Source: Algibacter pectinivorans (GTDB lineage Bacteria > Bacteroidota > Bacteroidia > Flavobacteriales > Flavobacteriaceae). From it: 64,000 bases of DNA. The notes under the pieces were generated by a model. It did not search any database. It worked only from the letters and a program-made list of their open reading frames with translations, and was not told the DNA's origin. The position numbers and the translations under genes were made by a program. The stretch lies in assembly GCF_900112595.1 (NCBI RefSeq), contig NZ_FOMI01000010.1, positions 62,001-126,000 of the forward strand. The letters are read 5' to 3'. Below, piece by piece: positions 36,205 through 44,448 of the stretch. Position 1 is the first letter of the stretch. The number at the start of each line of letters is the position of its first letter.

Positions 36205-37977
36205 TTATTCTATTACATGTTTTATTTCTCCGCAGTTTAGCATGGCGTTGCCAAAATATGGATTGATTACTTTTTCTTCTTTACTCAGCCAATATGCTCC
36301 GTTGTTGTTATCTGCCATCGAACAAAATTCTACATAGACTTTTTCATTTACCCCAAACAACTGTACAGCATTTATTAAGTGTGATGATAAATATTTAAAA
36401 TGGTCTCTTTGTCCTTTTATATCTGACGTTTTATAAATAGCTATTGCAGAAGATTTTATGTTGCCTACTAATGACATCCAATGTGTGTGAGCATTATTGT
36501 CTAATAATAATTTCATATCCACTTTAATTAAATTGTTTAATAAACTTGTTGCATTAACTGAAGTGTTTTTTGAATCTTCTTTAACTAATGCATCTTTTAA
36601 ATTGATATAATCATTGTAAACAACTTTTAATTGTTCTTGAAATTTCTCTGATACTTCCAAGCGTTCATTCATATTGGTGTGGCCGTTCTCTTCTTTTAAT
36701 GCATTATTATCTATTCCTAAATGCCCTTCGTGACTAGTCATTACTTTGCCACCATCTTTATTCATCATTGATTTTTTACCTTGTAATTGAGCTGCTGCAT
36801 CAACCGTAAATGTCCCGTTAGTCACGATTTCATTTCCAATAAACAAACCTTCTAAAACTTCATATTCATTACCAATTTGATTACCTAAAACAACTTCACG
36901 CATTTCAAAAATGGTTTGGTCTGGACTGGTTTTTAAATAGACTACAGAACGTTCACCTGTCCAAAGTACAGCAGATGCTGGGATTGTTAAGACCTCATCA
37001 CTACTACTTGAAACCCGCTCAATATTTGCGGTTACAAACATTCCTGGTTTAAATGCATCATTTTTATTATTAAGCACCACACGTAAGGTTACTGTTCTTG
37101 TTTTGGTATTTAATATTGGTTCAATGAAATCTACTTTCCCTTTAAATTCCTTATTAGTATAAGCGTTTGTAGTCACTAAAACTTCTTGTCCTCTTTTAAA
37201 TAATTCTATCTGGTTTTCGTACACATCAAAGTTTGCCCAAACCGTATTGAGATTTGCAATTTTAAGCAATGGTTGACCTTGTTTAATGTAATCGCCTTGT
37301 TCTACTAATTTTTCGGTTACTGTTCCTGAAACGGTTGCATAAACTGGAAAGTTTTCTTTTACTTTTTGGGTTTCTTCAATTTGATTGATTTGATTTTCAG
37401 AAAGTTTCCACAACTTCAATTTATTACGAACCGCTTTGTATAATGCGGGTTGCGATTCCTTTAAAGATGATGCTGTAATTAATTCTTGTTGTGCCGCATA
37501 CAATTCTGGCGAATAAATAGTTGCTAACAATTGACCTTTACGAACTTCCTCTCCTGTAAAACTAACATTCAATCGTTCTATTCTACCCGAAAAGTAACTA
37601 ACTTGTACTGCATTTGCTTCTTCATTTTCAGCAATTTTACCTGATAATTTAATGGTATTGCCATCAACATTACCTTTGCCGACTATGGTTGTTTGAATAT
37701 TAGCTAATGCTATCGCATTTTCTGTTAACTTGAATTGGTCTACTAACAGGCCATCACTTCCACTTTCGGCAGGAATTAAATCCATGCCACATATAGGACA
37801 ATCACCAGCTTCGGGCTGCATAATTTGCGGATGCATTGAACAGGTCCACATTTGATTGGTTTCTGAAACCTTATTGGGATTATGTTCTGTCTCTTTTTTT
37901 GATGAATCACCAAAAAGCAACCATCCTAACAACAACCCAACTACCAATATTCCGAAGTAAATTATATATTTTTTCAT
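36205..37977 (-). CDS. cusB: CusB-type RND efflux adaptor with heavy-metal-binding and DUF3347 domains
   Basis: A 590-residue periplasmic adaptor. An N-terminal membrane segment (about 4-22) is followed by a heavy-metal-binding domain at about 43-70 (WTCSMHPQIM, GDCPICGMDLIP). The adaptor core has a barrel-sandwich/lipoyl part (GRIERLNVSFTGEEVRKGQLLATIYSPEL) and a beta-barrel (LNTVWANFDVYENQIELF). Residues about 435-590 are a DUF3347-type domain ending with FCSMADNNNGAYW and NPYFGNAMLNCGEI, with cysteine and methionine ligands. Such adaptors join the CusA pump to the CusC channel and deliver Cu(I)/Ag(I). The fused C-terminal domain is common in Bacteroidota. The next gene follows at 33 bp. 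Confidence 0.92.
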   Translation of the reverse strand: MKKYIIYFGILVVGLLLGWLLFGDSSKKETEHNPNKVSETNQMWTCSMHPQIMQPEAGDCPICGMDLIPAESGSDGLLVDQFKLTENAIALANIQTTIVGKGNVDGNTIKLSGKIAENEEANAVQVSYFSGRIERLNVSFTGEEVRKGQLLATIYSPELYAAQQELITASSLKESQPALYKAVRNKLKLWKLSENQINQIEETQKVKENFPVYATVSGTVTEKLVEQGDYIKQGQPLLKIANLNTVWANFDVYENQIELFKRGQEVLVTTNAYTNKEFKGKVDFIEPILNTKTRTVTLRVVLNNKNDAFKPGMFVTANIERVSSSSDEVLTIPASAVLWTGERSVVYLKTSPDQTIFEMREVVLGNQIGNEYEVLEGLFIGNEIVTNGTFTVDAAAQLQGKKSMMNKDGGKVMTSHEGHLGIDNNALKEENGHTNMNERLEVSEKFQEQLKVVYNDYINLKDALVKEDSKNTSVNATSLLNNLIKVDMKLLLDNNAHTHWMSLVGNIKSSAIAIYKTSDIKGQRDHFKYLSSHLINAVQLFGVNEKVYVEFCSMADNNNGAYWLSKEEKVINPYFGNAMLNCGEIKHVIE

Positions 37978-37988
37978 AGTGTTATATT

Positions 37989-38102
37989 TTATTTAATGGT
38001 TAACTCTGCCTTTTCTAAATTAACTATTGCTTTTGAAGCACCTTTTACATAACTACGCCATCCGTTGCTAGTCATGCCATGTGCGTGATATGTATGTTTC
38101 AT
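37989..38102 (-). pseudogene. Decayed HMA metallochaperone mini-gene between cusC and cusB
   Basis: A 37-codon frame beginning MKHTYHAHGMTSNGWRSYV and ending NLEKAELTIK. It aligns by eye with the start and middle of HMA chaperones (KHTYxxxGMTCxxCRxxV ... VNLEKAExTI), but both metal-binding cysteines are gone (Ser and Trp in their place). The stretch between helix 1 and strand 2 is deleted and the C-terminal third is missing. Its ATG overlaps the TGA of the TolC-like gene (ATGA) and its stop is 11 bp before cusB, so the operon layout survives although the protein cannot bind metal through CxxC. A retained short peptide role is possible but less likely than decay. Confidence 0.7.
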
Positions 38103-39334
38103 TGGGTTAAATAATTAATGATAGTACTCTGAACATAGTAGTCCTTAATAAACTCTATTTGGTTCATTTGAAACTTTAGTTGTAGTTCTTGAATATCTAA
38201 AACATCATTAAAATCAATCGTTCCTGTTTCGTAGCTTTTGATTAAGATGACTTCTGCATCTTTGGCTTGTTTTAAGTTCTTGGTTTGCATGGCATAACTT
38301 ATTCTTGCAGAAATACGTTCATTAATAGCCTTACTTAAAAGTGTTTTCAAAGTGTTTAAGCGTTCTTGTTTTTGAGCTGTTATTTCCTGCTGTTGTAACT
38401 CATTTTGCACGGTTTTAGATTTATATTTTTTATTGAAAATTGGGATTGATAACGAAACCATGGGCATTACAATATCTTTTCCGTTATCCGAGAAATTCAT
38501 ATCTGGTCTTTCAGAAACATTGATATAGTCTAATCCAAAACCAATCATAGGACTCCTTTCTTTTTGGTTTATTAATTCTGACTGTTCTATGGATTTAAAT
38601 AGTTTATCATACTTCAACAATTCGGGATGTAATGCTAAATTTTTAGTAGTAATTTCAAAGTCTTCTAAAGGCATCATTAAACTATCTACCACACTAACAG
38701 CAGTATCATTTTTCCTATTCAAAAGATTATTCAAATTTGTTTGTTCTACTAAAAACTGCTGACTTAAAACATCTTTTAGTTGTTGCGTTTCATTTTGACG
38801 TATTTGCAATCGCAACACATCTACAGCTGATGCTTTACCAACTTCAACCGATGTTAGTGCTAATGTTTCATAGGTTTCCAATAGTTTAATATTCTCGCTT
38901 AAAACTTCTTGTTTTGCTTTATTAGCGTAAAGATTATAATAGGATTGTGATACAGAAGCCATCAATTTACGCTTTGTAATAACGATGTCTTCATATTTTG
39001 CATCGGCTAGCGAACTCACATAATTTTCTCTTGATGTAATTGTACCAAACCACGGTAACATTTGTTTAGCCGATACTTTAAAGCGTTGTGCTCCTGTTCT
39101 CGTTTCTGGTTCGCTCACAAAGTAACCTACACGAAATTCGGTATTAGGAATGGTATTGATTTCATTTACTTTTTCAGAAGCTCTTTTGTATTGCAATTCA
39201 AATTTTTGAATTGCAGGATTGTTATTTAATGCAACATCAATAAGCGTTTCTAACTCTTGACTTTGAGCAGAAAGCACGAAGCATAAAGCACAGAGAACAA
39301 AGACTGTTTTTATATTGATTTTTATATAATTCAT
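38099..39334 (-). CDS. cusC: TolC family outer membrane efflux channel (CusC-type)
   Basis: A 411-residue TolC-family protein with a signal peptide (about 1-26). Two halves of long helices are visible: one with ETLIDVALNNNPAIQKFELQYKRASEKV and one with IDFNDVLDIQELQLKFQMNQIEFIKDYY, the typical C-terminal helix before the last strand. TGAQRFKVSAKQMLPWFG matches the Bacteroidota CusC group. It should form the outer-membrane exit duct for the CusA/CusB complex. Its start overlaps the cusA stop by 4 bp and its stop overlaps the HMA remnant start by 4 bp, so the operon is tightly coupled. Confidence 0.88.
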   Translation of the reverse strand: MNYIKINIKTVFVLCALCFVLSAQSQELETLIDVALNNNPAIQKFELQYKRASEKVNEINTIPNTEFRVGYFVSEPETRTGAQRFKVSAKQMLPWFGTITSRENYVSSLADAKYEDIVITKRKLMASVSQSYYNLYANKAKQEVLSENIKLLETYETLALTSVEVGKASAVDVLRLQIRQNETQQLKDVLSQQFLVEQTNLNNLLNRKNDTAVSVVDSLMMPLEDFEITTKNLALHPELLKYDKLFKSIEQSELINQKERSPMIGFGLDYINVSERPDMNFSDNGKDIVMPMVSLSIPIFNKKYKSKTVQNELQQQEITAQKQERLNTLKTLLSKAINERISARISYAMQTKNLKQAKDAEVILIKSYETGTIDFNDVLDIQELQLKFQMNQIEFIKDYYVQSTIINYLTQ

Positions 39335-42300
39335 TTTTTTGCTCTTTTAAGTTGAATTTCAGATTTCCAGCTATATAATACAGGAACTACAAATAGGGTT
39401 ATTAAGGCTATAAGCATTCCTCCAAAGCTTGGTATTGCCATTGGAATCATAATATCGCTTCCTCGTCCTGTAGAGGTTAATACTGGCAATAATGCTAGAA
39501 TGGTTGTAGCTGTAGTCATTAAACAAGGCCTGATTCGTTTTTCTCCAGCTTCTACTATGGACGTTCTAATTTCCTTTTTATTTTCTGGTGTATTTCTATT
39601 AAAAGTTTGTGTTAAATACGTTGCCATTACTACACCATCATCTGTTGCAATACCAAAGAGAGCAATAAACCCAACCCAAACCGCTACACTTAAATTAATG
39701 GGGTGCATTTGGAATAAATCACGCAGATTTTCGCCAGCGACATTGAAGTTTAAAAACCAATCTTGACCATAGAGCCATATCATTACAAATCCACCTGCGA
39801 ACGCTACTGCGATACCTGTAAACACCATTAATGATGTGCCAACAGAACGGAATTGGAAATACAGTATTAAAAAGATAATTGCCAATGCTAACGGTACAAC
39901 AACAGATAGCGTTTGTTCTGCTCGTAACTGATTTTCATACGTTCCTGTGAATGCATAGTTGATTCCTTTTGGAACTATTAATTCGCCTGAATCTATCTTT
40001 TCTTGAATCAATGCTTGTGCATTTTCAACAACGCTTACTTCTGCAAAACCATCTAATTTATCAAACAAGACATAACCTACTAAAAAGGTGTCTTCACTTT
40101 TAATGACTTGTGGCCCTTGTTCGTAACGAATGGTTGCTAATTCGCTTAATGGAACAGGACTGCCTTTTTCAACTGGCACATAAATCTGTTGTAAGTCTGT
40201 TGGATTTGCTCGTAATTCTCTTGGGTATCGCACACGAACACCATATCGCTCACGCCCCTCGACTGTTTGGGTTAAAACCATACCACCAACAGCTACTTTT
40301 AATACGTTTTGCACCTCTTCAATACTTACACCATAACGTGCTATTTTTTCTCTATCAATATCAATTAATAAATAGGGTTTACCAACGATACGGTCTGCAA
40401 AAACAGCTTCCTTTTTAATGCCTTCGGCTTCCTTGATAATGTTTTCTAATTGCACTCCAAACGCTTCAATTTGCTTTAAGTCTTGACCTTTAACTTTAAT
40501 TCCCATAGGTGCTCGCATTCCTGTTTGAAGCATTACCAATCGGGTTTCAATAGGTTGTAGCTTTGGTGCTGAAGTAACACCTGGCAATTTGGTGACTCTT
40601 ACAATTTCATTCCAAATATCGTCTGGTGATTCAATTTCTGGTCGCCAATTACGGTAGTATTCGCCATCATCATTTTCGATTAGTTGAGAACTTTGGATAT
40701 TTAATAAAGTTGATTTGATTATCGCTTTATTCTCTACCGATCTTGTGCTTAGCGTAGTCGAAATGCTCGAACTGACCTCTATATTTTCGTTATGAATTAA
40801 TCGACCATCTTTTAATTCAAACAAACCATCCTCATTTACTTTGTAACGTTGCCTTTCTCCATGTGCATTCAACATATATTCTGATTTATACTGAATAATG
40901 TTCTCGTACATTGATAAAGGTGCTGGGTCTAAAGCTGATTCTGTTCTACCTGCCTTACCGACTACCGTTTTAATTTCTGGAATACTGGCTACTGCCATAT
41001 CTAATTGCTGTAAAACTCGTTTATTTTCTTCTACGCCAGAATGCGGCATTGAGGTTGGCATTAGCAGAAATGAGCCTTCATTTAATGATGGCATAAACTC
41101 CTTGCCAGTATTCTTCATAATGAAAAAACCTGCAATTACAATAGCTGTTGGTACAGATAAAAACAATAATTTATTATCTAAACACCACCTTAAAATACGT
41201 GTGTAGTATTTGATGAATAGCGAAAAACCCCCTAATAAACCAAAGCATATAACACTTACAAAAATGAGATTCCAGAAAATACTTTTATCAACGCCTAATG
41301 GTCTCCAATATTCGGCTAGCAGGAATATGATTGCTGATGCTGAAATAATAATATTGATAAAATTAGTTTGTTTGTCTGTTACCTTATTTTGAAGATTGAG
41401 AAGTGCTGGAATTCCAAAAGCTATCAAAATCAATCCCAACCAACACCCATATACTATTGTTATGATTCCTAATGCTATTAAAACACCGTTTAAGGCATAT
41501 TTAAAATGTTTTTGAATACTCTTTTTTCGGAATAAAAAGGCCGCAAATGGCGGTATTAAAAATAAAGCGACAATAATAGATGCCGTTAACGCAAAGGTTT
41601 TTGTGAAGGCTAATGGTCTAAACAATTTTCCTTCTGCACCAATCATAGTAAATACAGGAATGAAACTGATTATGGTTGTCATTACTGCGGTAACGATTGC
41701 ACCAGATACTTCTGCTGTGGAGTTATAAACTACTGTATTAATGGATTGTGTTCCATCATCTTCATCCAAATGCCTAATAATGTTTTCTGAAAGTATGACA
41801 CCAACATCAACCATGGTACCAATAGCAATTGCAATACCAGATAATGCGACAATGTTTGCATCTACACCAAAGAACTTCATAGCTATAAACACCATTAAAA
41901 CCGCAACTGGTAGTAGTCCAGATATAAGTACCGATGCCCGAAGATTAAATACCATAATGATAATGACCAAAATGGTAATTAGTATCTCTAATGTTAAGGC
42001 TTCATTAAGTGTACCTAACGTTTCTTTAATTAATTCTGTTCTATCATAAAATGGCACTATGGTTACTTGTGATGTTCTTCCATCGTCTAATACTTTGGAA
42101 GGTAATCCTGCGCTTAATTCGTTAATTTTCTCTTTTACGTTATTGATAACTTCCATAGGGTTTGCTCCGTAACGAGCTACCACAACAGCACCTACAACTT
42201 CTGCACCTTCTTTATCTAATAAGCCACGTCGTGTTGCTGGACCTAAAGAGACTTTTCCAATATCTTTGATTCGTATTACTGTATAATCTTCGGAAGTTAC

Positions 42301-43095
42301 GACTGCGTTCTCTATGTCAGATATAGACTTGACATACCCTAAACCACGCACTAAATATTCTGCATTATTGATTTCAATAGTTTGTGCGCCAATGTCTTTG
42401 TTACTTTCTTTAACTGCTTTCACTACATGATGCAATTCAATATTATATTGACGCATCAATTCTGGATTAACATCAACTTGGTATTCCTGAACATAACCAC
42501 CAATAGAAGCGACTTCAGAAACGCCACTTGCAGACGATAAAGCGTATTTAACATAATAGTCTTGTATACTTCGTAATTCATGTAAATCCCAACCACCAGT
42601 AACGTTTCCGTTTTCATCACGTCCTTCAAGTGTGTACCAGAATATTTGTCCTAATCCTGTGGCATCTGGACCCAAAGCAGGATTAACACCTTCAGGTAAT
42701 AATCCACTTGGTAATGAGTTTAGTTTTTCCAGAATACGACTACGACTCCAATAGAATTCTACATCTTCTTCCAAAATGATATAGATACTTGAAAAGCCAA
42801 ACATAGACGAACTACGAATGGTTTTTACTCCAGGTATACCGAGTAAAGATGTCGTTAATGGATAAGTAATTTGGTCTTCGATATCTTGTGGCGAACGACC
42901 ACCCCACTTTGTAAATACAATTTGTTGGTTTTCACCTATATCGGGTATGGCATCTACAGCTACAGGATTGCTTGGTAAAAATCCTGAATCCCAATTGAAA
43001 GGTGCATTTACCGTTCCCCATCCTACGAAAAGGACGAGTAGTAGTACCGCAACGAGTTTATTCTCGATAAGAAATTTGATTGCTTTATTAAGCAT
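39331..43095 (-). CDS. cusA: CusA/CzcA family heavy-metal efflux RND transporter
   Basis: A 1254-residue inner-membrane pump, longer than E. coli CusA (about 1050). The first membrane helix is at residues 9-27. The porter domain has KWGGRSPQDIEDQITYPL and IRSSSMFGFSSIYIILEE, typical of the HME group. IAIAIGTMVDVGVILSENIIRHL carries the helix-4 aspartate of the proton relay. The extra length comes mainly from a membrane-rich insert (about 520-640) and a loop rich in charged residues (about 735-830), which are usual in the Bacteroidota version. It exports Cu(I)/Ag(I) or another divalent metal with CusB and CusC; metal choice is inferred from the companion genes. Confidence 0.93.
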   Translation of the reverse strand: MLNKAIKFLIENKLVAVLLLVLFVGWGTVNAPFNWDSGFLPSNPVAVDAIPDIGENQQIVFTKWGGRSPQDIEDQITYPLTTSLLGIPGVKTIRSSSMFGFSSIYIILEEDVEFYWSRSRILEKLNSLPSGLLPEGVNPALGPDATGLGQIFWYTLEGRDENGNVTGGWDLHELRSIQDYYVKYALSSASGVSEVASIGGYVQEYQVDVNPELMRQYNIELHHVVKAVKESNKDIGAQTIEINNAEYLVRGLGYVKSISDIENAVVTSEDYTVIRIKDIGKVSLGPATRRGLLDKEGAEVVGAVVVARYGANPMEVINNVKEKINELSAGLPSKVLDDGRTSQVTIVPFYDRTELIKETLGTLNEALTLEILITILVIIIMVFNLRASVLISGLLPVAVLMVFIAMKFFGVDANIVALSGIAIAIGTMVDVGVILSENIIRHLDEDDGTQSINTVVYNSTAEVSGAIVTAVMTTIISFIPVFTMIGAEGKLFRPLAFTKTFALTASIIVALFLIPPFAAFLFRKKSIQKHFKYALNGVLIALGIITIVYGCWLGLILIAFGIPALLNLQNKVTDKQTNFINIIISASAIIFLLAEYWRPLGVDKSIFWNLIFVSVICFGLLGGFSLFIKYYTRILRWCLDNKLLFLSVPTAIVIAGFFIMKNTGKEFMPSLNEGSFLLMPTSMPHSGVEENKRVLQQLDMAVASIPEIKTVVGKAGRTESALDPAPLSMYENIIQYKSEYMLNAHGERQRYKVNEDGLFELKDGRLIHNENIEVSSSISTTLSTRSVENKAIIKSTLLNIQSSQLIENDDGEYYRNWRPEIESPDDIWNEIVRVTKLPGVTSAPKLQPIETRLVMLQTGMRAPMGIKVKGQDLKQIEAFGVQLENIIKEAEGIKKEAVFADRIVGKPYLLIDIDREKIARYGVSIEEVQNVLKVAVGGMVLTQTVEGRERYGVRVRYPRELRANPTDLQQIYVPVEKGSPVPLSELATIRYEQGPQVIKSEDTFLVGYVLFDKLDGFAEVSVVENAQALIQEKIDSGELIVPKGINYAFTGTYENQLRAEQTLSVVVPLALAIIFLILYFQFRSVGTSLMVFTGIAVAFAGGFVMIWLYGQDWFLNFNVAGENLRDLFQMHPINLSVAVWVGFIALFGIATDDGVVMATYLTQTFNRNTPENKKEIRTSIVEAGEKRIRPCLMTTATTILALLPVLTSTGRGSDIMIPMAIPSFGGMLIALITLFVVPVLYSWKSEIQLKRAKK

Positions 43096-43155
43096 ATAGT
43101 TTGATTATTAAACGGTTAGACATTGGCATTTAAAAAATACCGCATACTAGAAATT

Positions 43156-43174
43156 ACCCTTAGGGTACAAACCC
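43156..43174. promoter_or_regulatory. Overlapping palindromes upstream of cusA
   Basis: ACCCTTAGGGT (43156-43166) is a 5+1+5 palindrome and GGGTACAAACCC (43163-43174) a 4+4+4 one; the two share GGGT. They sit in the 108-bp gap between the HYC_CC_PP gene and cusA and stand out as G/C-rich in AT-rich DNA. They could be a metal-regulator site or alternative RNA hairpins; no regulator gene is adjacent. Confidence 0.35.
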
Positions 43175-43203
43175 ATAGGATAAAACAGTCTATTGTTTAA
43201 AAA

Positions 43204-43617
43204 TCAAATTAAATAAGTCTCGCCTATTTTGTAGAGTTGCCTAATAACGAGTGGCGGTTTGTACTCTTCGTAAGAAGATACTTTTTTTTCTAAACCTTCA
43301 AAAAGGTTGATATATGTGTAAACAAATGAAGCAATGAATATCTGTTGTTCAAATGAATTTTTGTCAACTTGTAATTGTAGTTCGTCTTGACCATCAATAA
43401 CTAATTGTTCTTCATCGCAACAATTTTTCTTGGTAATTGAGCAACCATCAGCAGAAGGTATTTCCTTTTCCATACCACAACCTCTAGCTTTATTAAAAAT
43501 AGCAGTTTCTACTAAAGTATCTCCACAATAATGCATATTAAAAGTAAATGACATTGTAGAGAATAACACTACAAAAGCCATTAAGAAAGACATTATTTTA
43601 TGGAATACTTGTTTCAT
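43204..43617 (-). CDS. HYC_CC_PP family small exported protein
   Basis: A 137-residue protein with an N-terminal membrane or signal helix (about 8-27). It carries the three motifs that name the family, in order: NMHYCGD (HYC, residue about 30), KNCCDEE (CC, about 66) and EYKPPLV (PP, about 118), plus a further pair of cysteines (GCGME, DGCSI). The family is common in Bacteroidota next to Cus-type pumps. Cysteine and histidine positions suggest copper or other soft-metal binding in the periplasm. It lies 108 bp upstream of cusA on the same strand and is probably the first gene of this efflux locus. Confidence 0.82.
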   Translation of the reverse strand: MKQVFHKIMSFLMAFVVLFSTMSFTFNMHYCGDTLVETAIFNKARGCGMEKEIPSADGCSITKKNCCDEEQLVIDGQDELQLQVDKNSFEQQIFIASFVYTYINLFEGLEKKVSSYEEYKPPLVIRQLYKIGETYLI

Positions 43618-43746
43618 TAGATATTACAAATTCACTAATTTTTAACTAATATAGGCATAATTAACAGAAAGGATAACAAGTGCTTTTTAGCGCGCATTAT
43701 AGAGTTTAATATAAGGATATTTATCTTGATATATTAAGTTTATAAG

Positions 43747-43773
43747 CAAAAATGCGTAGAGAGAGCGTTTTTG
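43747..43773 (+). terminator. Hairpin with T-run, function unclear
   Basis: Plus strand CAAAAATGC pairs with GCGTTTTTG (9 bp, one G-U pair) around a GTAGAGAGA loop. It resembles a terminator on the plus strand, but no plus-strand gene precedes it. On the minus strand one pair is lost. It could be part of a leader or insulator. Confidence 0.3.
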
Positions 43774-43840
43774 TAAAAGATACGCAACATGCGGTTACTA
43801 ATATTATAAACATATCTCCAACGTTTGTTAAAAACCTACC

Positions 43841-43874
43841 TCAAATAAAACCGACGACCAAAATGCCGCCGGTT
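43841..43874 (-). terminator. Intrinsic terminator of the sigma-linked SusC/SusD operon
   Basis: Minus strand: AACCGGCGGC pairs with GTCGTCGGTT over 10 bp (two G-U pairs) around an ATTTTG loop, then TTATTTGA. It begins about 50 nt after the stop of the DUF3347 gene and is unusually G/C-rich for the region. Confidence 0.62.
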
Positions 43875-43926
43875 AAAAAGACTAATTCACTTTTATAATT
43901 TATTTGACAACTATTTTACTAAACTA

Positions 43927-44448
43927 TTATATACTTGCCTTGACTTTCCCGCAAGCCAGCATATTTTTGGGGTAGTATGGATTTTTTATTTCTTTACTGT
44001 TGCTTACCCAAGTAGCGCCAGTCATTGGACATATTTGTTGATGTAATACAACATTAGCTGCTTTTAGTTTTTCTGCAATTTCCCAAAATTTTATAGAAAG
44101 GTTTTTAAAAAACTTACGCTGATTATTTATGTTTGTAGTTTTAGCTAACTGAGACGCTAATCCAATAAGTTCTGTTCTTGTTTTTGTAGCTTGATTCATT
44201 TGATCTAAAGTTAACTTTTTGAATTTAAACAGACTTAGAGCTTTTTTAAATTCTATAGAATGAGATATTGCTCCTTTACTATCGGACCTTAATAGATCTT
44301 CCTTTATTTTCAAATAATTATCTGTAATTTCCTGTTTAAGTATTTCTCTTTTTTCCGCCAAATCCTTAGAAACTTCCTGACTTGAAGATAATTGAGCCTG
44401 TGAGTAACTGCATATACCTAAAGCAAAGGCTATTAGTAAATTTTTCAT
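43927..44448 (-). CDS. Free-standing DUF3347-type secreted protein, probable copper binder
   Basis: A 173-residue protein with a signal peptide (1-18, ending YSQAQ). The C-terminal third (HQQICPMTGATWVSNSKEI, then NPYYPKNMLACGKV) matches the end of the CusB protein encoded 6 kb away (FCSMADNNNGAYW, NPYFGNAMLNCGEI), so it is a stand-alone copy of that domain. The helical first part agrees with the DUF3347 fold. The conserved cysteine-proline-methionine and methionine-leucine-x-cysteine motifs are plausible Cu(I) ligands. Its start overlaps the zincin stop by 4 bp (ATGA), making it the last gene of a SusC/SusD operon. That links this uptake operon to metal handling; the partner is not known. 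Confidence 0.75.
   Translation of the reverse strand: MKNLLIAFALGICSYSQAQLSSSQEVSKDLAEKREILKQEITDNYLKIKEDLLRSDSKGAISHSIEFKKALSLFKFKKLTLDQMNQATKTRTELIGLASQLAKTTNINNQRKFFKNLSIKFWEIAEKLKAANVVLHQQICPMTGATWVSNSKEIKNPYYPKNMLACGKVKASI

Larger units (their letters stand above)
43618..43926. other. Intergenic region between the copper operon and the DUF3347 gene
   Basis: No gene in 309 bp. It holds the terminator of the upstream SusC/SusD operon (43841-43874), another hairpin (43747-43773) and must contain the promoter of the HYC_CC_PP gene. No exact TAnnTTTG was found for the latter. Confidence 0.45.

Noticed and set aside
39500-42049. Plus-strand frames of 60-102 codons opposite cusA
   Set aside because: Antisense shadows of a long conserved transporter gene.
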